Positions 32,139-38,346 of a stretch of 38,346 bases of DNA are shown piece by piece. This DNA is from Holophagaceae bacterium (GTDB lineage Bacteria > Acidobacteriota > Holophagae > Holophagales > Holophagaceae). Numbering within the stretch: position 1 is the stretch's first letter; every line of letters begins with the position of its first letter. The position numbers were made by a program, and so were the translations under genes. The notes below the pieces were generated by a model, which was not told the DNA's origin, made no database searches, and saw only the letters and a program-made list of their open reading frames with translations. The DNA is taken from contig JANXQX010000161.1 in assembly GCA_025353305.1 (NCBI GenBank), positions 1 to 38,346 on the forward strand, written 5' to 3'.

Positions 32139-33032
32139 TCACGGGTTTCCGCAATCGGAAGGGGCGGGACCCGCGGCGGCCGTCTTCCAGTTCGGGTTCT
32201 GCTTCAGCCATACCTGGCTGATCCAGGGGTCTTCATTCATATACTTCTCCAGCGCACCCATGAATTGAGCCGAGCGCAGGCCCGTGCGGACATTCTCGAT
32301 GGACTTCCGGACCTGCCACTGGCGGCACGAGAGGGTTGCTTGCGACCCCGCTTTTTCGTCCTCCGCCTGGCAGTCATAGAATTCGTTGGCCTTGATGCTC
32401 CAAGCTAGCGAGCTTGATCCCGTTTCCCAGGAGGAAGCTTCCAGCTCGCGGAAAGCCGTGAGCACGCTGTTGAGGCCGGCCATCCGAACGGTGCTCCTGC
32501 GCTTGAGCTGCTCGACATGGATCATTTCATGGCCCAGCGAGGTCACCAGCCCTGCGGGAGAGAGCCAGATCGCGTCTGGCGAGATGGTCAGCGTCATTTT
32601 CCCGCCGCTGGACGCCGCCGGTTCCACGTGCGCCCAGTCCGAAGTGTTCTCCGGCGCTCCCCAGACCATATTGAAATCGGTGACCCGGTTCGGTCGCCAG
32701 AAATTGTTGATGATCCAGGCCACCAGCGCCGTATTGGTGGCTCCCCTCGGCACGCCCACCATTCCGATGCCGATTCCGAACAGCGCCTGGTTGTAAATCT
32801 GCTTGAAGCCCTGCACCTGCATGGCCGCACACTGAGGTGCAATCATGCACGCGCTGCAACTGATCCGCTTGCGGCAATCCCGTAGGCAGTTTCCAGGCCG
32901 GGAGAAGCGCCTTTCACTGCATCCGCACAGGATGTCCTGCGCGGCCGCAGATCCGGCCGCCGCCATGATCGAAGCGAGAACGACAAGCGCGAACCGTGAA
33001 CGCGCGATGAAAGGCGACAGAAGAAACCTCAT
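32139..33032 (-). CDS. secreted Cys-rich HExxHxxQ gluzincin-like protein
   Basis: The 297-residue product has a signal peptide (MRFLLSPFIARSRFALVVLASIMAAAGSAAA). A cysteine-rich segment follows (CGCSERRFSRPGNCLRDCRKRISCSACMIAPQC, residues 36-68), probably disulfide-bonded outside the cytoplasm. The putative zinc site is SLGHEMIHVEQ with His168, Glu169, His172 and Gln175, and EASSW (Glu198, Trp202). This HExxHxxQ...ExxxW arrangement recurs at 14404 and 24081. More cysteines (Cys221, 236 and 294) lie C-terminal. ATG 33032 follows GGGAGG. The region upstream is shared with the divergent membrane-protein gene at 33227. Protease function is inferred from the motif. Confidence 0.82.
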   Translation of the reverse strand: MRFLLSPFIARSRFALVVLASIMAAAGSAAAQDILCGCSERRFSRPGNCLRDCRKRISCSACMIAPQCAAMQVQGFKQIYNQALFGIGIGMVGVPRGATNTALVAWIINNFWRPNRVTDFNMVWGAPENTSDWAHVEPAASSGGKMTLTISPDAIWLSPAGLVTSLGHEMIHVEQLKRRSTVRMAGLNSVLTAFRELEASSWETGSSSLAWSIKANEFYDCQAEDEKAGSQATLSCRQWQVRKSIENVRTGLRSAQFMGALEKYMNEDPWISQVWLKQNPNWKTAAAGPAPSDCGNP

Positions 33033-33226
33033 CAGTACCTCCCCGCTTGAGCGGACAGTTTGGACAAAACAGCTGGAGCCTTCTGAAAGGGTGGTGAACC
33101 GCCTGTCATTCCCTGAAGATCGGCTTGATTGTATTCACGCGGCGGTCCGGCGACAAAAGATGTTTCCAATGCATGGATTGGGCATATCTTTCTGTGTCCG
33201 AGCACTTGGCATGGAGGAGCGAGTCG

Positions 33227-33574
33227 ATGACCCATGAGACGGTTTCTTACATCCTGCAGCAGCTTGCCTATCAGCTGCCTGCCCTGTTCATCTACGTCGG
33301 GGGCGGCATCGCCGCGGCAGTGAACCTGAGACGTCAGCGTGCCTCATCGGTGTTGTGCCTGATCGGTTGTGTGGTTGCCCTCATGACGATTCTCGCCCTC
33401 ACCGGGATCCAGGCCTGGCTCTTCGGAGCCCGGCAGAGCGGAATGTGGCCGATGGCGCGGTACGGGGAGGTCATGTCCCTGGTGGCAATGGCGGGAGCGG
33501 TCCTGCGCCCGATTGGTTTGGTGCTGATCCTGGTCGCAGTATTCATAGGCCGGAAGCAGCCCGCGCCATTATAA
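33227..33574 (+). CDS. small membrane protein with three predicted transmembrane helices
   Basis: The 115-residue product begins MTHETVSYILQQLAYQLPALF; hydrophobic segments run approximately at 14-32 (ALFIYVGGGIAAAV), 40-63 (VLCLIGCVVALMTILALTG) and 84-108 (VMSLVAMAGAVLRPIGLVLILVAVFIG). I chose ATG 33227, which follows GGAGGAG at 33213, rather than the frame at 33125. The overall pattern suggests an inner-membrane protein; there is no motif that tells its job. It is divergent from the HExxH gene and converges on the Asp-box protein gene with a 31-base gap. Confidence 0.75.
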   Translation: MTHETVSYILQQLAYQLPALFIYVGGGIAAAVNLRRQRASSVLCLIGCVVALMTILALTGIQAWLFGARQSGMWPMARYGEVMSLVAMAGAVLRPIGLVLILVAVFIGRKQPAPL

Positions 33575-33605
33575 AACTCTTCGATCGTTGAGATGACGCC
33601 TTAAC

Positions 33606-36600
33606 CTACGGAAGCACCAATGCCGGCAGCGCGGCCGCCTTCAACCTCCTGTTAAGATCGGCAAGATCGTTCTCCTTGAAAGCTTTCCAGGCACGCATGG
33701 CCCCCTCGGCGGATGGCCGAAGTTTTTCCAGGGACGTGCGAGCGTCCTGAGTGGGCGGGCCATCGGCGCCATCGGCCGCCATTTCCAATTTTTCCAAAGC
33801 TCCGTCGAGAAACTGAAGGCTCGTCGTGTGCTTCGGGGCAATCCACCACGTAGCCGACGACATGGGTTCGGCGATAGCCATCGCGTTCCGGCGGACCGCC
33901 TCGAGATCGGAGGACATTGCAGCATCTGCCGCGTCTGCCGCGTCGCCTGCTGCCTGTCTCTTCAGGATCTTGGTGGTCAGTGAGATGGCCTCTTCGAGCG
34001 CCGTCGTGACGCGTGCCCGCAGCGCCATGACTTCCGTGGCAAAGGCGAACTGCTCCGCGTAGGCCGTCAATGGAAAGGGCAATCGCGGGTCGGGCACGAC
34101 CCTGAGCGGTTGCATGCGTTCCTGTCCATTGGCCCTCAAGATGACCTTGTAGTCGCCTGGTGGTGCCCAGACGCCATCAGCCCAGGTTCCGTGCGAGCCC
34201 GCCAGCGCGGGAAGCGCCGCATAACGGAGCGGCCAGATGAAGCGATGCATCCCCGGAGTCGTGGCCAGTGTCGACGGCGTGACGAACCACTCCGGCGCGG
34301 TCCTCAACGTTGCCGGAACGGCTTTCGGGGTCGGGTCCGCGCTGCTGTAACGGCGCACCACCTTCCCGTCGCTGTTGAGGATGTCGATCGTGACTGGAGA
34401 ACTCGCCGCCGACTGTAAAAAGTAATCGATGCAGGCGCCGAAAGGCGGATTTTGAGCCATGGGCTCATCCTTGGGCAGCGGTGTCCCGGTGAATCCGGCC
34501 TGCCGTTCGCGTACCGCGGTGGCCGTTGGGAAGAGCCACACGCTTGCGCTTGCGACCATGGAATTCACCTGCCGCAGGGGGGTGATGTTGTCGAGGACCC
34601 AGAAACCCCTGCCATGCGTGGCAATGACGAGATCATCGCCATTCACGTTGAGATCGCGGACGGAGGTCACCGGGAGATTCAGCTGCAGCGGCTGCCAGCG
34701 ATCGCCATCATCGAAGGAGACGTACAAGCCGCGCTCAGTGCCAGCGTACAGGAGGCCCTTCCGCACCGGGTCCTCGCGAACCGCGTTCACAAAGCTGCCA
34801 TCGGGAATTCCCGACGACACCAGCTTCCAGGTTTTCCCGCCATCGTGGGTGCGGTAGATGTATGGGCGGGTGTCTTCGATGCGATGCCGGTCGATGGCCG
34901 CGTAGGCCGTTTCCGCATCGAAATGGGAGACGTCGATGATGCCGACCTTCGACCAGGCACCAAGGCCCGAGGGCGTGATGTCTTCCCAGTGCTCCCCCTC
35001 GTCTTTGGTGCGCCAGATCAGGCCGTCGTCGGTGCCGGCCCAGATATCGCGGTCGGCCAGCCGCGACGGCGCGATCGTGTAGATCACCCCCAGCCGCGGT
35101 CCGGAGTGGGGATGAAGATCAGCGGTGATCGGATCGAGATTCGGCGGAGTGCCGGGATTTTCGCGGGTGAGATCGGGGCTTATCACGGTCCAGTGCGAGC
35201 CTCCGTCGGCGGTCCTGTATAGCCGCTGATTGGAGAAATAGAGAACGTGCGGATCCCGCCGCGAGAAGACCAGCGGCAGGGTCCAGGTACGGCGATCGAA
35301 GGCGGGATAGGCCAAGGTCGGGTCAATCGGCTGCGTCTGTTGCGTCCGCAGGTTGAGCTTCTCGACGCGGCCTCCATAGATGATGTCGGGATCGGTTGGA
35401 TCGGGAGCGATGTTGTCGCTCTCTCCTCCCGCTGTGACCTCCCTGAAATCCATCGTGCTGATGCCGTTGTACGTGTTGGTGCGGCTGGGAATGCCGACCG
35501 CGCCGGAATCCTGCTGCGAGCCGTAGACCCAGTAGGGAAACCGGTTGTCGGTGATGATGTGGTAGAACTGCCCGGTCGGCTGGTTGTACCAGGAACTCCA
35601 AGTGCCCCCGCCATTCAATGAGACCAGGGCCCCTTGGTCGACCCCGAGCATGCGCCGCTCCGGATTTTCCGGGTCGATCCACAGCTGATGGTAATCATCT
35701 CCGGTCTGATCGCCTTTGATGGGAACGAAGGTTTTGCCGGCATCTACGGACCGATGCAGATTGGTGTTGCATGCGTAGACGATGTCAGCGTTTTTCGGCT
35801 CGACGCTGATGCCCCCGAAGTACCAGCCCCGGCCCCAGATCCGGGCATCGTCGCTCGTGCGGATCCAGTTGGCCCCGCCATCGTCGGAGCGGTACAGCCC
35901 GCCTTTCTCCGCATCGATGATCGCGTAGACACGCTGCGGTTTCGTCGGCGCCACCGCCAGCCCGATCCTTCCCGGCTTGTCGGGCAACCCGTTGCCCTTC
36001 AACTCGTGCCAGGTATCGCCACCGTCCATCGATTTATAGAGCCCGCTGCCCGGGCCGTTGGAAGGTGGATAAATGCTCCACGGCGTCCGACGCGTCTGCC
36101 AGAGAGTGGCGTACATGACGTGCGGGTTGCCGGGTTCGAAGGCGACATCGATGGCGCCGGTGTCATCGTTCTTCCCCAGCACCTTCTTCCAGGTCTTCCC
36201 GCCATCGATGGAACGGAACAGTCCCCGCTCGGCATTCTGGCCGTAGGGATGGCCGAGCGCGGCGGCATAGACGATGTCGGCATTCTCTGGATGCACCAGG
36301 ACACGGCCGATCTGTTGCGAATCGGTCAATCCGATATGGCGCCAGGTAGCGCCACCATCCACCGTTTTGTAGACACCGTTGCCTTGCGAAATATCCGACC
36401 GCATGTCCGCTTCGCCGCTGCCGACATAGATCGTTTTCGGCGCCGAGGGCGCAACCGCCAGCGCTCCAATGGAGCCGATCGGTTGAGCGTCAAAGATGGG
36501 GCGCCAGGTGCGCCCTGCATCGAGCGTTTCCCAGACGCCTCCGTTCACGCTGCCGAAATAGAAATGCAGCGGCTCCTTCGGCACGCCGCTGACCGCGAGC

Positions 36601-36734
36601 ACCCTTCCCCCTCGGAAAGGCCCGAGCAATCTCCAGCGTAGATCCTGGAACAGGGCTGGATCGGCCGCGGCTGCCTGGATGGAAGCGAGAATCATCAGTC
36701 CAGATGTGCAGAGGATATGGCGTAGAGGAAGCAT
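33606..36734 (-). CDS. secreted Asp-box (BNR/VPS10-like) beta-propeller protein
   Basis: The 1042-residue protein has a signal peptide (MLPLRHILCTSGLMILASIQAAAA) and, after LFQDLRWRLLGPFRGGRV, about eleven Asp-box blades: ETLDAGRTW, KTVDGGATW, RSIDGGKTW, KSMDGGDTW, RSDDGGANW, RSVDAGKTF, RTADGGSHW, RTKDEGEHW, RTHDGGKTW and VSFDDGDRW among them. These form a sortilin/VPS10-like propeller. The C-terminal third has an FnIII/sheet-like region and an Ala-rich helical end. Such proteins are frequent in Acidobacteria and Bacteroidota, and are usually annotated as glycosyl hydrolases or VPS10 proteins, but I see no catalytic residues of a named glycosidase; binding of proteins or glycans is a fair alternative. 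ATG 36734 follows AGGAG. Confidence 0.92.
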   Translation of the reverse strand: MLPLRHILCTSGLMILASIQAAAADPALFQDLRWRLLGPFRGGRVLAVSGVPKEPLHFYFGSVNGGVWETLDAGRTWRPIFDAQPIGSIGALAVAPSAPKTIYVGSGEADMRSDISQGNGVYKTVDGGATWRHIGLTDSQQIGRVLVHPENADIVYAAALGHPYGQNAERGLFRSIDGGKTWKKVLGKNDDTGAIDVAFEPGNPHVMYATLWQTRRTPWSIYPPSNGPGSGLYKSMDGGDTWHELKGNGLPDKPGRIGLAVAPTKPQRVYAIIDAEKGGLYRSDDGGANWIRTSDDARIWGRGWYFGGISVEPKNADIVYACNTNLHRSVDAGKTFVPIKGDQTGDDYHQLWIDPENPERRMLGVDQGALVSLNGGGTWSSWYNQPTGQFYHIITDNRFPYWVYGSQQDSGAVGIPSRTNTYNGISTMDFREVTAGGESDNIAPDPTDPDIIYGGRVEKLNLRTQQTQPIDPTLAYPAFDRRTWTLPLVFSRRDPHVLYFSNQRLYRTADGGSHWTVISPDLTRENPGTPPNLDPITADLHPHSGPRLGVIYTIAPSRLADRDIWAGTDDGLIWRTKDEGEHWEDITPSGLGAWSKVGIIDVSHFDAETAYAAIDRHRIEDTRPYIYRTHDGGKTWKLVSSGIPDGSFVNAVREDPVRKGLLYAGTERGLYVSFDDGDRWQPLQLNLPVTSVRDLNVNGDDLVIATHGRGFWVLDNITPLRQVNSMVASASVWLFPTATAVRERQAGFTGTPLPKDEPMAQNPPFGACIDYFLQSAASSPVTIDILNSDGKVVRRYSSADPTPKAVPATLRTAPEWFVTPSTLATTPGMHRFIWPLRYAALPALAGSHGTWADGVWAPPGDYKVILRANGQERMQPLRVVPDPRLPFPLTAYAEQFAFATEVMALRARVTTALEEAISLTTKILKRQAAGDAADAADAAMSSDLEAVRRNAMAIAEPMSSATWWIAPKHTTSLQFLDGALEKLEMAADGADGPPTQDARTSLEKLRPSAEGAMRAWKAFKENDLADLNRRLKAAALPALVLP

Positions 36735-37028
36735 GAATACTCCTGGCGAGGCCTTATATCGGCTGGACGCAAAGGGGAGAAGCAACCTGAAGCGTTTGCG
36801 GATTGTTACACAAGTCCCATCTACGGTTTCCACGCAATCATGCTTCCAGCCGCCCTTGCCGGTGTCTTTCAGGATGAACCTTCTGCCCACCTTGCTCTGG
36901 TGCGTCAAACGGCTGGCGATGACATCGAGAAACTGGAGCAGCCATCCGTTTATTTGAAACGATGCGAAACTGGCACCGTAGACGCATCAAGGCCTTGGTG
37001 AAAGACTCTAGAACCAAGGAGGAAGGTC
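36735..37028. other. 294-base intergenic region with ambiguous open frames
   Basis: It separates the Asp-box gene start from the Lys-rich small gene. The Asp-box frame is open upstream for about 85 codons (LTHQSKVGRRFILKDTGKGGWKHD), and a 54-codon plus-strand frame starts at ATG 36839. Neither has a ribosome site, a signal or a known family match, so I treat both as unproven. The AGGAGGAAGG just before 37029 is the ribosome site of the next gene. Confidence 0.5.
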
Positions 37029-37142
37029 ATGGGAGACAAGGGCGGCAAGAAGGACAAGGAGAAAGCCCAGAAGCAGACGTCCGAGAAGCAGAAGGAGAAA
37101 TCAAAAACCAAGTTGGAAAAGCAGCCTAAGAAAAAGAATTGA
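37029..37142 (+). CDS. 37-residue Lys-rich disordered protein
   Basis: ATG 37029 follows a strong AGGAGGAAGG and the frame runs 37 codons to TGA 37140-37142. The product starts MGDKGGKKDKEKAQKQ and ends EKQPKKKN, with almost only Lys, Glu, Gln, Asp, Ser and Thr, so it is highly basic and disordered. Very short 'MGDK...KK' Lys-rich proteins are common as hypothetical proteins in many bacteria. A nucleic-acid-associated role is possible but not shown. It is too short for most gene callers. Confidence 0.75.
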   Translation: MGDKGGKKDKEKAQKQTSEKQKEKSKTKLEKQPKKKN

Positions 37143-37155
37143 CAGCAAGCGGTCC

Positions 37156-37353
37156 CTACTTGCCCGCCCTTTGAGCGGCAAGGTGTGCGAGGTCCCGGTG
37201 TTTGTTCTCGAGGATCTCAGCGCGTAGCTCTGACTCGTCGCCTGACAACAGCCGCGCAAGGGGCTTTCCCTCGCCAAAGTGCTCACGCACGATCTCGGCG
37301 ACATCCTCCGCGCGGACCTTCGAGTACCAGACCGGGGCGGTGGAAGCGTTCAC
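37156..37353 (-). pseudogene. 3' remnant of a thioredoxin-like [2Fe-2S] ferredoxin domain
   Basis: A minus-strand frame ending at TAG 37156-37158 reads PVWYSKVRAEDVAEIVREHF and then GEGKPLARLLSGDESEL. The WYxxVxxEDVxEIVxxHxxxGxPxxRL pattern is the C-terminal end of small [2Fe-2S] thioredoxin-like ferredoxins and of NuoE/HoxF-like relatives. The two N-terminal cysteines and the CxxxC half that bind the cluster are missing; upstream the same frame gives only antisense-like sequence of the PD40 gene. It cannot bind a cluster and is probably a leftover joined to the end of the PD40 gene. GTG 37353 could start a 65-residue peptide, but no ribosome site is present. Confidence 0.55.
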
Positions 37354-38346
37354 ATGGAACGTTTTACCGGAAGTGTCCGGATCGGGAGGAAGTAGACCAC
37401 TGGGGACCAGGCGAGGTAACGCGGGCAAGTGTAGCCCGGAGGCATGGACTCCGGCCCCAGGGTGACCCCTATCGGCAGGATCGGTCGGGGCGCCCCGCCA
37501 CTGGCAGGAATCACCATCAACTGTCCCTTGTTCGGCCCCGGGTCCCGGTTTCCATAGGCGATGGACTGCCCATCCGGCGAGAAGCTTGGGCAGTCCGAAA
37601 GACCGGTCGTCTGGATCCGCATGCCCATCGCGCCATCCACGCTGACTGCCACGGAATTTCGGGCCGACTCGATGAAGGCGACCTTCCGGCCATCCCTGGA
37701 CCAGGCAGGATGCCACCCCCCGCCGATCGAATTCGGTTCCGCACCGTTGGCCTTGGAGAGCGCCACATAGCCCGTGGGGTTGCCAGTGTTCAGGTCCTCG
37801 TAAGCCAGATTCTGGGCATTCGGCGACCAGAGGGGCGCTACCTTGCGGAAGCCCCGCGACAGGAGCGTGAGCCCCGTTCCATCCGGGTTGAGTGAGTAGA
37901 GCTGCATCCATCCCTCGCCCCCGGGGTCTGTCTTATTGAAAACCAGCTTGTTGTTTGCTCCCCAGTCCATTCCGCCCACCTTGAAGTTGGTCAACTCGGT
38001 CTTCTGGGTCCCGTCCAGGTTGACGCGCCACAGGTGCAGTCCAGGGGAGGCGATGTACGCCAGAGCCCTGCCGTCCGGCGACCAGGCGATCGGTGCGGTG
38101 GGCTCAATGTGGTCATTCATGACCCGACTCAGACCGCTCCCGTCCATATGCACCACGCGCAGATAGCAATAACCGCTGTCCAATGTGACGAAGGCGATCT
38201 TGGAGCCGTCCGGTGACCAGACCGGCTTGAAGTCGGTCGAAGCGTCATGAGTGAGGTTGAGCAGGCCGGTCCCATCCGGGTTGATGAGGAAAATGTCCCG
38301 CTGCGAGCCGTAGGGGGGGACCGCCTGGTTTCCGACGAACAGTATC
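37350..38346 (-). CDS. PD40/TolB-like beta-propeller protein (5' end outside window)
   Basis: The frame is open from the window edge to TGA 37350-37352 and its 5' end is not in view. Six-bladed propeller repeats are clear: FKPVWSPDGSKIAFV, IAWSPDGRALAYIA, PLWSPNAQNLAYED, PAWSRDGRKVAFIE and SFSPDGQSIAYG, each followed by an xxDGTGxxxLT-like strand. These WxPDGxxIA repeats are those of TolB/PD40 proteins, secreted or periplasmic. The last 17 residues (VVYFLPIRTLPVKRSM) do not continue the repeat and may be a read-out into the neighbouring ferredoxin remnant, so the true C-terminus may be altered. Binding or scaffolding is inferred. Confidence 0.85.
   Translation of the reverse strand, partial: ILFVGNQAVPPYGSQRDIFLINPDGTGLLNLTHDASTDFKPVWSPDGSKIAFVTLDSGYCYLRVVHMDGSGLSRVMNDHIEPTAPIAWSPDGRALAYIASPGLHLWRVNLDGTQKTELTNFKVGGMDWGANNKLVFNKTDPGGEGWMQLYSLNPDGTGLTLLSRGFRKVAPLWSPNAQNLAYEDLNTGNPTGYVALSKANGAEPNSIGGGWHPAWSRDGRKVAFIESARNSVAVSVDGAMGMRIQTTGLSDCPSFSPDGQSIAYGNRDPGPNKGQLMVIPASGGAPRPILPIGVTLGPESMPPGYTCPRYLAWSPVVYFLPIRTLPVKRSM

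Noticed and set aside
31190..32221. Plus-strand open frame of 343 codons
   Set aside because: It is antisense to the small secreted gene, the kinase-like start and a terminator hairpin, with no signal or family match.
34452..36641. Long plus-strand frames across the Asp-box gene
   Set aside because: Antisense shadows; the minus-strand repeat pattern (Asp-boxes) is unmistakable.
36839..37003. Plus-strand 54-codon frame before the Lys-rich gene
   Set aside because: No ribosome site, no known family, and it overlaps the Asp-box frame extension on the other strand.
1..38346. tRNA or rRNA genes, CRISPR arrays, insertion sequences, prophage or toxin-antitoxin genes
   Set aside because: No repeat-spacer pattern, transposase or integrase motif, or recognisable RNA gene was seen on reading both strands; a short tRNA could still have been missed by eye.

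Overview
This is a high-GC, densely coded stretch of a Gram-negative chromosome. Many products carry signal peptides, one has a lipobox and one a Tat motif. Secreted peptidases, Asp-box and PD40 propeller proteins, a NAD-malic enzyme and a molybdenum hydroxylase pair together suggest an Acidobacteriota relative, perhaps Holophagae/Geothrix-like. That placement is inference from gene content; no rRNA or tRNA gene is present to anchor it.

Layout. 1-1431: end of a PlsC-type acyltransferase, a small SET-domain protein and a secreted protein (+). 1487-5827: two tandem paralogous secreted proteins, a terminator, a secreted protein with a SHExxE motif, and a rubrerythrin-like protein (all -). 6053-9964: NAD-malic enzyme followed by an overlapping 22-codon frame (-), divergent from an aspartase with an N-terminal cyclic-nucleotide-binding domain (+). 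9985-14369: Pro-rich envelope protein, a small helical protein, a 21-bp hairpin, a lipoprotein and a CDF zinc-type exporter. 14404-15720: frame-broken metallopeptidase-like gene. 15998-19990: S46 dipeptidyl-peptidase and OPT oligopeptide transporter as a two-gene operon (-). 20207-22955: winged-helix/Cys-rich/2x[4Fe-4S] protein and a nitronate monooxygenase-like flavoprotein (+). 23044-25268: secreted HExxH protein and a coupled secreted partner (-). 25500-26656: M20 peptidase that has lost its zinc-binding segment (-). 26869-30581: two-subunit molybdenum hydroxylase and a YVTN propeller protein (+). 30583-38346: cytidylate-kinase-like protein, small secreted proteins, a third HExxH protein, a membrane protein, a 1042-residue Asp-box protein, a Lys-rich 37-residue protein, a ferredoxin-like remnant and a PD40 protein running off the window.

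Themes. (1) Peptide and amino-acid use: S46 exopeptidase plus OPT uptake, aspartase (Asp to fumarate plus ammonia) and malic enzyme (malate to pyruvate) could form a route from extracellular peptides to central carbon, fumarase being elsewhere. (2) Three secreted proteins of different length share HExxHxxQ followed by ExxxW, which looks like one divergent gluzincin-like family; one copy is frame-broken. (3) Several genes are decayed: the M20 peptidase, one HExxH protein and a ferredoxin-like 3' remnant, so the region is under active turnover.

The most notable items are the HExxHxxQ/ExxxW family, the coupled secreted pair at 23044-25268, the cNMP-aspartase fusion, the wHTH/Fe-S protein, the 22-codon coiled-coil frame after the malic enzyme, and the 21-bp GNRA-capped hairpin at 12425-12475. 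I did not find a CRISPR array, insertion sequence, prophage or defence island.
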